The translations under genes and the position numbers were made by a program. The notes under the pieces are model-generated. The model did not search any database, had not been told where the DNA came from, and worked only from the letters and a program-made list of their open reading frames with translations. Shown in pieces: positions 1 to 7,092 of a stretch of DNA of 14,963 bases. This stretch comes from Candidatus Krumholzibacteriota bacterium (GTDB lineage: Bacteria > Krumholzibacteriota > Krumholzibacteriia > Krumholzibacteriales > Krumholzibacteriaceae), in the NCBI GenBank assembly GCA_030613345.1, contig JAUWMD010000030.1, positions 1-14,963 of the forward strand. The letters are read 5' to 3'. Positions within the stretch are counted from its first letter, which is position 1, and every line of letters begins with the position of its first letter.

Positions 1-1
1 G

Positions 2-1546
2 GTGCCCTGGGAGCTTCTCGACAAGAACGAGACAGCCGCGCTGGAGAACATCTACAGGGCGGCCGTCGTAATGGACGAGATCTTTCTCAGGCAGGTCTGG
101 AAGGGGAACGTCGAGCTGCGCAAGGCCCTGATCAGCAAGGACATGATGAAAGAGTTCAAATTCTTCAAGATCAATTTCGGCCCGTGGGACCGCATAGAGG
201 GAAATGAGCCCTTCATCTCGAAGCTGCAGAAACCGGACGGCGCGGAGTTCTACCCGACCGACATGACGAAGCAGGAGTTCGAGGACTGGATCGCGAAGCG
301 TGCCGTCGACCGCGAGGCGTTCGAGGGAACGTTCACCGTGATCAGGCGGGGGGAGAAAGCGGGCGAGCTCAAAGCAATTCCCTACTCAACGGAGTACAAG
401 AAGTTCCTCGACGAAGCGGCGGGGTATCTGCTCCGGGCCGCCGAACTCACGGCTAACGAATCGCTGGCGAAGTTCCTGGGCTCCCGCGCCGCCGCCTTCG
501 GCTCGAACGACTACTTCGAGAGCGATATGGACTGGATGGATGTCACCGGCAACCTGATCGACGTCACGATCGGCCCGTACGAGGTCTACGAGGACAACCT
601 CTTCAACTACAAGGCCGCCTTCGAGGCCTTCGTATGCATCCGCGACCCGAAGGAGAGCGTGCGCCTCGACGGGCTGAAGGAATATCTCATAAAGATGGAG
701 AAGAACCTCCCCATCCCCGACGAGCACAAGAATCTCGAGCGCGGGACAGAGTCGCCGATCTCGGTAGTCGACCTGGTCTTCTCCGCCGGCGACACGAAGG
801 CCGGCGTTCAGACCCTCGCCTTCAACCTGCCCAACGACGAGAGGGTGCACGAGGCCAAGGGAAGCAAGAAGGTCATGCTCCGCAATATCATCCACGCGAA
901 ATTCGACAAGATCCTCATGCCTATTGCCGGGCTGCTCATCGCCGAGGACCAGCTGGGGCATGTGACCTTCGACGCCTACTACAATCACATCCTGCTTCAC
1001 GAGTTCTCCCACGGCCTCGGGCCGGGCAGGATCACCCTCGCCGACGGCACCGAGACGACCGCGCAGAAGGCAATGAAGGAGGCCCACTCGGCGATCGAGG
1101 AAGCGAAAGCTGATATTGTGGGCGAGCACAACATTTATTATCTTATCGATGAGGGGTTTTTCGGCCGCGAGCTTGAAAAGGACGTGGCGGTCACATTTCT
1201 CGCCGGTTTCTTCCGCTCCGTCCGTTTCGGCGCAGAGTCAGCGCACGGAAGGGCGAACATGGTCATCTTCAACTACATGAGAGAGAAGGGAGTCTACTCC
1301 TTCGACCCGAATAGCGGGCGCTGGTCCGTCGAGTTGGGCGGGACGCGCGGCGCCGTGAAGGATCTCTCCGAAAAGATCCTGATGATCCAGGCCCTCGGTG
1401 ACTACGAAGCGGCGAAGGGACTTCTGGAAAAGTACGGAAAGATGGACTCCGATGTCGAGGCGTCGTTGCTGAAGCTCAGAAAGGCACGCCTGCCCGTCGA
1501 CATCGTGCCCGTGTTCGAGATAGAGAAGAAGTTTGCGGCGAACTGA
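2..1546 (+). CDS. M49-family (dipeptidyl peptidase III-like) zinc peptidase, 5' end cut by window
   Basis: This is a zinc metallopeptidase related to dipeptidyl peptidase III, which removes dipeptides from peptide N-termini. The visible frame holds HEFSH at residues 333-337, followed about 30 residues later by EEAKAD at 366-371 (numbering from the first visible codon). In human DPP III the equivalent motifs are HELLGH and EECRAE; the two histidines plus the second Glu of the latter bind zinc and the Glu of the former is catalytic. The one-residue-shorter HExSH form is known from the Caldithrix abyssi enzyme. The GTG at position 2 is only the first in-frame start-like codon. The gene probably begins upstream, because bacterial homologues are somewhat longer and often carry a signal peptide, so location cannot be judged. 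A terminator lies about 110 bases downstream, separating it from the next operon. The family call is firm; substrate is unknown. Confidence 0.85.
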   Translation: MPWELLDKNETAALENIYRAAVVMDEIFLRQVWKGNVELRKALISKDMMKEFKFFKINFGPWDRIEGNEPFISKLQKPDGAEFYPTDMTKQEFEDWIAKRAVDREAFEGTFTVIRRGEKAGELKAIPYSTEYKKFLDEAAGYLLRAAELTANESLAKFLGSRAAAFGSNDYFESDMDWMDVTGNLIDVTIGPYEVYEDNLFNYKAAFEAFVCIRDPKESVRLDGLKEYLIKMEKNLPIPDEHKNLERGTESPISVVDLVFSAGDTKAGVQTLAFNLPNDERVHEAKGSKKVMLRNIIHAKFDKILMPIAGLLIAEDQLGHVTFDAYYNHILLHEFSHGLGPGRITLADGTETTAQKAMKEAHSAIEEAKADIVGEHNIYYLIDEGFFGRELEKDVAVTFLAGFFRSVRFGAESAHGRANMVIFNYMREKGVYSFDPNSGRWSVELGGTRGAVKDLSEKILMIQALGDYEAAKGLLEKYGKMDSDVEASLLKLRKARLPVDIVPVFEIEKKFAAN

Positions 1547-1551
1547 TTTTT

Positions 1552-1631
1552 GGCCGGGCGCCGCCTCCGAAGAGTCTGGTCGGCCTTCTAGGGGGTAAGG
1601 TTTTCTGAGGAGATTGCCGTGGTGCCCGGCC
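1552..1631 (+). other. Long-range stem (structured RNA region) between peptidase and terminator
   Basis: Bases 1552-1562 (GGCCGGGCGCC) can pair with 1621-1631 (GGTGCCCGGCC) over 11 base pairs with one G-U wobble, enclosing about 58 bases that hold smaller possible stems (GAAG with CTTC, CCTC with GAGG). An alternative pairing joins GGTGC at 1621-1625 to GCACC. The strong terminator follows about 24 bases later. It may be part of the peptidase transcript's 3' end or a regulatory leader reaching toward the downstream operon. No known riboswitch consensus is recognised. Confidence 0.35.
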
Positions 1632-1654
1632 GCACCCCCTGAAGTTTCGTCGCT

Positions 1655-1698
1655 GGGAGCCCGGAGTGAGTATATGCCCCGGGCTTCCCCCTTTTTTT
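1655..1698 (+). terminator. Rho-independent terminator after the peptidase gene
   Basis: GGGAGCCCGG (1655-1664) pairs with CCGGGCTTCCC (1679-1689) with a single bulged T. The hairpin is followed by a run of seven T at 1692-1698. Stem strength and T-tract make this a textbook intrinsic terminator. It isolates the peptidase transcript from the operon that starts at 1814, unless the upstream structure allows read-through. Confidence 0.85.
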
Positions 1699-1700
1699 GG

Positions 1701-1727
1701 TTGTTATCACGCCGAATCTGATATACT
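1701..1727 (+). promoter_or_regulatory. Candidate extended -10 promoter for the corrinoid methyltransferase operon
   Basis: TGATATACT at 1719-1727 is an extended -10 element (TGn followed by TATACT). A weak -35-like TTGTTA lies at 1701-1706 with a 15-base spacer; TTGGTT at 1697-1702 paired with GATATA at 1720-1725 (17-base spacer) is an alternative reading. It sits directly after the terminator and about 85 bases before the first start codon, where a promoter for a separately controlled operon is expected. Confidence 0.55.
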
Positions 1728-1813
1728 CCAAAATCTACGCACATACCTGAAGCGGATGATGATAAATCGGCCGACGCGCCGGATATGAAGAAAACACAGA
1801 CGGAGGATTTTGG

Positions 1814-2452
1814 ATGAAGGAACACCTCAAGGAATGTATGCAGGCGATTATCGACGGCGACACCGAAAGATCGGAGAAATTGGCGAAACTGACCCTCGAG
1901 AAGGGTATGCCGGTTCTCGAAGTGATCAACAAGGGCTTCGTCGCGGGCATACGCGAGGTCGGCAGGCTGTGGGAGGAGGGAGAGCTCTTCCTTCCCGAGC
2001 TCGTCATCGGCGCCGACGCGATGAAGATGGCGATGGGCATCCTTCGGCCCGCCCTCGAAGGCGGCGAGGGTGGGCCGGACAGGCTCGGCCATGTAGTCAT
2101 CGGGACGATAGAGGGTGATATCCACGATATCGGCAAGACTCTCGTGGCGACGATGCTCGCCGCAAACGGGTTCGAGGTCACCGATCTGGGGGCCGATGTC
2201 CCCGTGGCGAAGTTCGTCGAGACGGCCGAGGAGAAGGGCGCCGACTGGATCGCCATCTCGGCCCTGCTCACCACGACGATGCCGGGACAGAAGAAGGTCA
2301 TAGAGCAGCTCGAGGCGAAGTCGCTCGGAAATATCAGGGTGATGGTCGGCGGGGCGCCCTGCAGCGCCGAGTGGGCCTCGGAGATCGGCGCAGACGGTTA
2401 CGCCGGCGACGCGGTCGCGGCAGTGGCGCTGGCAAAGGGAAAGACCGGATAA
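1814..2452 (+). CDS. Corrinoid (B12)-binding methyl-carrier protein, MtbC/MtgC type
   Basis: This is the cobalamin-carrying methyl shuttle of a corrinoid methyltransferase system. At 212 residues it has the usual size for stand-alone carriers. The N-terminal half is the helical cap domain (about residues 1-90), which covers the upper face of the cobalamin. The C-terminal half is the Rossmann-type B12-binding domain with DIHDIG at 102-107, where His104 is the expected lower axial cobalt ligand. SALLTTTM at 149-156 and GG at 179-180 match later family motifs. The ATG is set by GGAGG at 1802-1806. It is the first gene of a same-strand operon with the homocysteine methyltransferase, MetH-type activation protein and MttB-like protein. 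From that context it probably accepts a methyl group from the MttB-like protein and passes it to homocysteine; the partners are inferred, the family is clear. Confidence 0.93.
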   Translation: MKEHLKECMQAIIDGDTERSEKLAKLTLEKGMPVLEVINKGFVAGIREVGRLWEEGELFLPELVIGADAMKMAMGILRPALEGGEGGPDRLGHVVIGTIEGDIHDIGKTLVATMLAANGFEVTDLGADVPVAKFVETAEEKGADWIAISALLTTTMPGQKKVIEQLEAKSLGNIRVMVGGAPCSAEWASEIGADGYAGDAVAAVALAKGKTG

Positions 2453-2483
2453 CGGCTGCGATCAGGAAAGGACCTGGGGGGAT

Positions 2484-3380
2484 ATGAACGGATTTCTCGA
2501 AGCACTGCGTGAAAGGGTCATGCTCTTCGACGGCGGCATGGGCAGCATGCTCATAGCGGTCGGACTCGTCGACGGCGAGGCGCCTGACGAATGGAGCATC
2601 AAGCGTCCCGAGGTGCTGCTGGACGTACACACGAAGTATCTCGAGGCGGGCGCCGATGTCATCCAGACGAACACCTTCGGCGCGACCTCGATCAAGCTCG
2701 CCGCGTCATGCCGCGACGGCGCTCCCGAAACGGCCGCGCTGAACATCAGGGCGGCGAAGATAGCGAGGCAGGCACTCGACGAGTTCATCCTCGGGGGCAG
2801 GTTTCTCGCCGGCGATATAGGCCCGACTGGTGAGTTCTTCCCGCCGATGGGGACCCTTTCCGTCGATGCCGCGAGGAACGCGTTCAGGGAGCAGGCCGCG
2901 GCGCTCGAGCGAGGCGGCGTCGACCTGTATTTAATAGAAACGATGTACGATATCAGGGAGGCGGTCGAGGCGATACGAGCCGTCAAGGAGGTCTCCGACA
3001 AGCCTGTAGTCTGCGAGCTGACGATGGAGAGAAAGAAGAAGGGATATTTCACTATAATGGGCGATTCGCCCGAAAAGGCGGCGGAGATCCTCGTAGCCGA
3101 GGGAGCGGCCGTAATCGGCGCGAACTGCAGCTTGACGAGCGGCGAGATGATAGACCTCGCCGGGGAGATGCGTTCCCTGACCGAGGCGCCCCTTCTCTTC
3201 CAGCCGAACGCGGGCAAGCCCGAGATGGCCGGCGGAAAGGCGGTCTACAGGCAGGATCCGGAAGCGTTCGCCGTCGACCTGATTAAGATGGTCGAAGCGG
3301 GGGCGAGCGCCGTCGGCGGATGCTGCGGCACGACGCCCGATTTCATAAGGGCCGTAAGGGCCCGGCTCGACAGGATGTGA
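2484..3380 (+). CDS. Homocysteine S-methyltransferase domain protein (MetH N-terminal module as a separate protein)
   Basis: The 298-residue TIM-barrel protein matches the homocysteine-binding module of methionine synthase. DGGMGSML starts near residue 16, NTFGA lies at 63-67 and ETMYD at 152-156. The three zinc-binding cysteines are Cys215 (in GANCS), Cys280 and Cys281 (in GGCCGTTP). The 65-residue spacing equals that of Cys207, Cys272 and Cys273 in Thermotoga maritima MetH. The zinc activates homocysteine thiolate for attack on methylcobalamin. No folate or B12 domain is attached; the B12 domain is supplied by the gene 31 bases upstream. A purine-rich GGGGGG (2476-2481) precedes the ATG. 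Betaine-type enzymes that methylate homocysteine directly share this fold, but the adjacent corrinoid and activation genes argue for methylcobalamin as donor. Product would be methionine in the cytoplasm. Confidence 0.88.
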   Translation: MNGFLEALRERVMLFDGGMGSMLIAVGLVDGEAPDEWSIKRPEVLLDVHTKYLEAGADVIQTNTFGATSIKLAASCRDGAPETAALNIRAAKIARQALDEFILGGRFLAGDIGPTGEFFPPMGTLSVDAARNAFREQAAALERGGVDLYLIETMYDIREAVEAIRAVKEVSDKPVVCELTMERKKKGYFTIMGDSPEKAAEILVAEGAAVIGANCSLTSGEMIDLAGEMRSLTEAPLLFQPNAGKPEMAGGKAVYRQDPEAFAVDLIKMVEAGASAVGGCCGTTPDFIRAVRARLDRM

Positions 3381-3389
3381 GAAGGTCAG

Positions 3390-4049
3390 ATGGAACCGGT
3401 GATCCTCGAGGGATTCGACATAGAGCCCGACAGCGCTGAACTTTCGAGGCTTCTCGGCAGGAAGAACGGTGAGGGGACAGGGGTGCCCGCCGCCGCGGCG
3501 GCGGGGAAGATCTCCGAAGCCCGCGAGGCCGCGCTCGAGGAGGCGAGGGGCCTGATGGTGCCCAGGGCGATCTGCGTGACCGCGGCAGGGGCCGACCTGC
3601 CCGGCTCGGAGATGTTCACCGACCTCGAGAAGGTCGCCTTCTGCGTCTGCACGATAGGGCCGGCCCTCGAGGAAAGGGTGACGGCGCTGTCGAAGGATGG
3701 GGACATGCTCGCCGCCGTAGTGCTCGATGCGATCGGCTCGGCGGCGGCCGAGGCGGTTGCCTGCTACGCGAACGACCGTATCGACGAGGCCGCTGCGGCG
3801 GAGGGGCTGAAGGCCTCGTGCAGGGCCAGCCCCGGATACGGCGGCTGGGATGTCAAGGAGCAGAAAGCGCTCTTTGCACTCGTCCCGGCCGACAGGATCG
3901 GCGTGACGCTCACGGAAAGCAGCATGATGGTCCCGCGCAAATCGGTATCGTTCGCCGTGCACATAGCGGAAGACCCGGTCAGGCTCCGGAGCGAGAGCTC
4001 CTGCAGGAACTGCGACATGGAGACCTGTCCGTACAGGCGCATAGAATAA
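3390..4049 (+). CDS. Stand-alone MetH-type cobalamin activation domain protein
   Basis: The 219-residue protein resembles the C-terminal activation domain of cobalamin-dependent methionine synthase, which uses S-adenosylmethionine and an electron to return inactive Co(II) cobalamin to methylcobalamin. The key stretch is R145xSPGYGGW to residue 153, matching the RxxxGYPA type SAM-binding motif in the form seen in free-standing versions such as T. maritima TM0269. IGVTLTESSMMVPRKSVSF (170-188) matches the 'LTES..M.P..SVSG' block. After the domain a tail carries Cys205, Cys208 and Cys213 (CRNCDMETCPYRR), which could bind a metal or iron-sulfur cluster; that is inference. It starts 9 bases after the homocysteine methyltransferase stop, so the two are surely co-transcribed. 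It likely services the corrinoid protein at 1814, in place of the ATP-dependent RamA-type activase common in amine methyltransferase systems. Confidence 0.85.
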   Translation: MEPVILEGFDIEPDSAELSRLLGRKNGEGTGVPAAAAAGKISEAREAALEEARGLMVPRAICVTAAGADLPGSEMFTDLEKVAFCVCTIGPALEERVTALSKDGDMLAAVVLDAIGSAAAEAVACYANDRIDEAAAAEGLKASCRASPGYGGWDVKEQKALFALVPADRIGVTLTESSMMVPRKSVSFAVHIAEDPVRLRSESSCRNCDMETCPYRRIE

Positions 4050-4080
4050 GAACCCGACGAATACGGAAGGAGCATGCGAG

Positions 4081-5532
4081 ATGGGCATGACCCCGCGCGT
4101 TACATGGTTCGGCGAGAAAACGAGGAAAAAGATCGTCGCCGAGGCGATGGAGATACTCGAGAAGATCGGTGTCTTCGTCGAGAACGAAGAGGCGATAGAG
4201 CTGCTCACAGGCGCGGGCGCCAGGGTAGCTGGCGGCCGGGTGATGATACCCTCGCCGGTCGTCGAGAAGGCACTCGAGACCACGCCCTCGAGGATACTCG
4301 TCTACGACCGCCGCGGCGAGGTGGCGATGGACCTCGGGGAGGACAGGATCCACTTCAATCCCGGCTCGGCGGCGCTGCGGATATTCGACCCCGATATAAA
4401 CGACGCGAGGATTCCGGTCACGGCCGATGTGATAAAGTATGCGCGCCTCACCGATGCCCTCCCGAATTACGCCGCTCAGAGCACCGGGCTCATTCCCGGC
4501 GACGTTCCCGAGGAGATAGCGGACAGGTACAGGGTCTTCCTCGGCCTGCAGAACTCGATCAAACCGATCGTTACCGGCACCTTCAAGGTCGAGGCGTTCA
4601 GGGTGATGCACGAGATGCTCGCCGCGGTCTCCGGTAACGCCGATACGCTTATGGATAAACCGATCGCCATATTCGACTGCTGCCCCTCGCCCCCGCTGAT
4701 GTGGAGCGAACTCACGTGCCAGGCGCTGATCGACTGCGCCCGCACCGGCCTTCCCGCCGAACTCGTCTCGATGCCGCTTACCGGGGCGACCTCGCCCGTC
4801 ACGCTCGCCGGGGCGGTAACACAGCACTGCGCGGAGAATCTCAGCGGGATCACGATACACCAGCTCGCCCGCGCAGGCTCGCCGATCATTTACGGCGGTT
4901 CGCCGGCCTGCTTCGACATGCGCAAGGGAACGACCCCGATGGGCGCGGTAGAGACGATGATGATCGACGGCGCCTACGCCGAGATCGGCAAGCACCTGGG
5001 CGTCCCGACGCACGCCTATATGGGGCTGAGCGACTCGAAGCGGGTAGACTACCAGGCCGGCATGGAGACGGCGATGGGATCGATACTCGCCGCCGTCTCG
5101 GGCGTCAACAACATCTCGGGCCCGGGCATGCTCGACTTCGAATCGTGCCAGTCCCTCGAGAAGCTCGTTCTCGACCACGAGATCTGCGGAATGGCCCTGA
5201 GGTTGATGGAAGGAATCGAGCTGCGCGACGATCCGATCGCCATGCCGCTTATCGAACAGGGTCTTGCGAAGAAGGAGTTCCTCTCCCTGCCCCACACGCC
5301 GAAGTGGTTCCGCAAGGAGGCATACTTCCCCGATCCGGTCATCGACAGGGGAACGCTCGAAGAGTGGCGTTCCAGGGGGAAGAAAGACGCGCCGGAGAGG
5401 GCGCGCGAGAGGGTAGAAAAGCTCCTGTCGAAACACGAACCGGAATTGCTGGACGATGCCGTCGTCGCGCACATGACCGGACTGATGGAGGCCGAGGCCA
5501 AGCGGTACGGCCTCGAGAAGCTGCCCGTCTGA
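4081..5532 (+). CDS. MttB superfamily (trimethylamine methyltransferase-like, COG5598) methyltransferase without pyrrolysine
   Basis: This 483-residue TIM-barrel protein belongs to the MttB superfamily, whose members move a methyl group from amines to a corrinoid protein. Recognisable family blocks are HFNPGSAALR (91-100), the central GATSPVTLAGA near 235-245, YGGSPACFDMR (271-281), and SDSKRVDYQAGMET (317-330) followed by AMGSILAAVSGVNNISGPGML and 'SLEKLVLDHEICG'. True trimethylamine enzymes contain an in-frame UAG read as pyrrolysine; here the frame is open with no internal UAG, as in the glycine betaine (MtgB) and other quaternary-amine enzymes. AAGGAG at 4067-4072 sets the ATG. Substrate cannot be read from sequence; a quaternary amine such as glycine betaine, proline betaine or carnitine is a reasonable guess. 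It is the likely methyl-donor entry enzyme of this operon. Confidence 0.9.
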   Translation: MGMTPRVTWFGEKTRKKIVAEAMEILEKIGVFVENEEAIELLTGAGARVAGGRVMIPSPVVEKALETTPSRILVYDRRGEVAMDLGEDRIHFNPGSAALRIFDPDINDARIPVTADVIKYARLTDALPNYAAQSTGLIPGDVPEEIADRYRVFLGLQNSIKPIVTGTFKVEAFRVMHEMLAAVSGNADTLMDKPIAIFDCCPSPPLMWSELTCQALIDCARTGLPAELVSMPLTGATSPVTLAGAVTQHCAENLSGITIHQLARAGSPIIYGGSPACFDMRKGTTPMGAVETMMIDGAYAEIGKHLGVPTHAYMGLSDSKRVDYQAGMETAMGSILAAVSGVNNISGPGMLDFESCQSLEKLVLDHEICGMALRLMEGIELRDDPIAMPLIEQGLAKKEFLSLPHTPKWFRKEAYFPDPVIDRGTLEEWRSRGKKDAPERARERVEKLLSKHEPELLDDAVVAHMTGLMEAEAKRYGLEKLPV

Positions 5533-5533
5533 T

Positions 5534-6202
5534 ATGGAGCATTCAAACGAGTTGAAGGAAAGGTATCTCACTCCAGGCGATATAGAGGAGAACGCCCGCA
5601 GGCTGATCCCTGAGGCAGCGGAACGCGGCCCTGCGTTCGATATATCCCGCGCGGCGCTGCTGATCCTCGACATGCAGGCCTTCTTCCTCGATAAGGAATC
5701 GCACGCCGTCGTGCCCGACGCAACGGCGATAGTACCGGCCCTGTGCGATCTGGCCCGGAGGTTCCGGGAAGCGGGACGCCCTGTTCTGATGACCCGCCAT
5801 TCGAACAGCGATGATGACGCCGGAATGATAAGGACCTGGTGGAAAGACATCCTCGAGCCCGGGAGCAGCGCTGCAGCGCTTGAGCCCACCCTCGAGGAGC
5901 TCTCTGCCGTGGTTGTCGATAAGGCGCAGTATGATGCATTCCATGAGACCGCACTGGAAGAGATTCTCCGGGATTCCGGCACCGAGCAGGTCGTAGTCAC
6001 CGGAGTGATGACTCATCTCTGCGTCGAGACAACGGCGCGGTCGGCCTTCGTCAGGGGATTCGCCGTCTTCGTCCCGGCCGACGGGACAGCGACGTACAAC
6101 AGGAAGTTCCACGCGGCATCGATGCTAAACCTCTCTCACGGCGTGGCTTCCGTTGTCACATGCTCAGGCCTGATCGCGACGATGGAGACGAAACGGATAT
6201 GA
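5534..6202 (+). CDS. Isochorismatase-fold cysteine hydrolase
   Basis: A 222-residue member of the isochorismatase/nicotinamidase/N-carbamoylsarcosine amidohydrolase superfamily. The catalytic triad of the cysteine amidases is visible: Asp46 in LLILDMQAFF, Lys130 in VVVDKAQYD, and Cys163 in GVMTHLCVETTA. ATYNRKFHAASM and NLSHGVA follow in the expected place. Residues 1-38 form an extra N-terminal segment before the first beta strand. It starts one base after the MttB-like stop (TGATATG), so translation is probably coupled. The family hydrolyses amide or related bonds of small molecules. One idea is that it releases the methyl-donor amine from an amide or carbamoyl precursor, or clears a demethylated product. 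Substrate is not determined; the fold and triad are clear. Confidence 0.85.
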   Translation: MEHSNELKERYLTPGDIEENARRLIPEAAERGPAFDISRAALLILDMQAFFLDKESHAVVPDATAIVPALCDLARRFREAGRPVLMTRHSNSDDDAGMIRTWWKDILEPGSSAAALEPTLEELSAVVVDKAQYDAFHETALEEILRDSGTEQVVVTGVMTHLCVETTARSAFVRGFAVFVPADGTATYNRKFHAASMLNLSHGVASVVTCSGLIATMETKRI

Positions 6203-7092
6203 AAAAGAGCGACACCGCTATTATCGGCGCAGGCCCGGCCGGCATATCGGCCGCCCTGCAGCTGGCGCGTTACGAGATATGCCCGTTCGTCTACGAGGCG
6301 GACACACCGGGCGGTCTTCTCTACAGCGCCGGGACCGTCGAAAACTATCCCGGGTTCCCGAAAGGGATCGAGGGGCCTGATCTTGCGGCCCTCTTCGCCG
6401 CCGGCCTTGAGGCGAGCGAGGCGGTCGTCTTTCCCGAAGAGGTGCTCGCCGTCGATCATGCCGCCGGCGTCTTCAGGGTGCAGGCCGGAAGCGAGGCCGA
6501 CTTCTCGAGGCTGATCATCGCGACCGGAACGAGGCCCGTCCCGCTCGAGGGCGTAGAGTACGACAGCCGGGAGACGGAGGACGGGATCGACTACGGCGTC
6601 GGCGAGATAAGGAATATCGCCGGCAGGTCGGTGGCGATCATCGGAGCGGGCGACGCTGCGTTCGACTGCGCCCTGACCCTGTCGAAGAAGAACGACATCG
6701 TGATCATGCAGAGGGGAGAGAGGCCCCGCTGCAACGCCGCGCTCCTGAGGCGCGTCGGCGAGAGCGAGAGGATAACGGTGCTCGATATCGTTTCGGTCGA
6801 GAAGATATCAAAAGAGGACGATGGACGGTTCGCCCTCTCGTTGTACGGGGGAGGCTGCGGATCGCACAACAGGATGACTGCCGATCATGTCATAGCGGCG
6901 ATCGGCAGGGTGCCACGCGAGATCGCGTTTCTGCCCGGGCTCACGGAGATGATCGACGAGCTGACAGCCGACGGCAGACTGCGGTTCGCCGGCGACGTTA
7001 TAAGCGGCATGTACAGGCAGACGGCGATCGCCGTCGGGGACGGAGTGCGCGCTGCCATGGAGATATATGAAAGTAAAGGCCTGGACGGGTAG
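6199..7092 (+). CDS. Thioredoxin reductase-like FAD/NAD(P)H flavoprotein lacking the CxxC
   Basis: This 297-residue flavoprotein has the two-dinucleotide-domain layout of thioredoxin reductase. The FAD motif GAGPAG is at residues 10-15, the NAD(P)H motif GAGDAA at 149-154, and the FAD-closing FAGDV...YRQT..AVGDG block at 273-291. The redox-active CxxC of thioredoxin reductase should fall about 13 residues before the second Rossmann motif; YGVG (132-135) stands there instead. It therefore cannot reduce thioredoxin in the usual way and is closer in logic to TrxR-like ferredoxin/flavodoxin-NADP reductases. The ATG at 6199 is chosen because it overlaps the previous stop (ATGA) and starts just before the FAD motif; the in-frame ATG at 6160 would add 13 unlikely residues. 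In this operon it may deliver the electron for cobalamin reactivation. Confidence 0.85.
   Translation: MKKSDTAIIGAGPAGISAALQLARYEICPFVYEADTPGGLLYSAGTVENYPGFPKGIEGPDLAALFAAGLEASEAVVFPEEVLAVDHAAGVFRVQAGSEADFSRLIIATGTRPVPLEGVEYDSRETEDGIDYGVGEIRNIAGRSVAIIGAGDAAFDCALTLSKKNDIVIMQRGERPRCNAALLRRVGESERITVLDIVSVEKISKEDDGRFALSLYGGGCGSHNRMTADHVIAAIGRVPREIAFLPGLTEMIDELTADGRLRFAGDVISGMYRQTAIAVGDGVRAAMEIYESKGLDG

Noticed and set aside
1600..1640. Partial B12-box-like string (GAGGAGATTGCC) ahead of a corrinoid operon
   Set aside because: The rest of the cobalamin riboswitch core, such as the conserved CCGCaACuGU/GCCACUG segment, is absent and the box itself is one base short. No SAM or THF riboswitch consensus was seen either.
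2931..4283. Long minus-strand frame (450 codons) opposite the homocysteine methyltransferase and activation genes
   Set aside because: It has no family motifs and the opposite strand carries two clearly conserved proteins with ribosome sites.
4081..5532. Pyrrolysine-containing trimethylamine methyltransferase
   Set aside because: The frame runs through with no in-frame UAG, so it is a non-pyrrolysine member of the superfamily.
3979..6000. Very long open frame on the minus strand (673 codons) opposite the MttB-like and hydrolase genes
   Set aside because: It is Arg/His/Gly-rich with no recognisable motif, and lies antisense to well-conserved genes. In G+C-rich DNA such shadow frames are expected.
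6160..6198. Earlier ATG for the flavoprotein gene
   Set aside because: It would add 13 charged residues before the FAD motif and deepen the overlap with the hydrolase gene. The ATG at 6199 in an ATGA overlap fits better.
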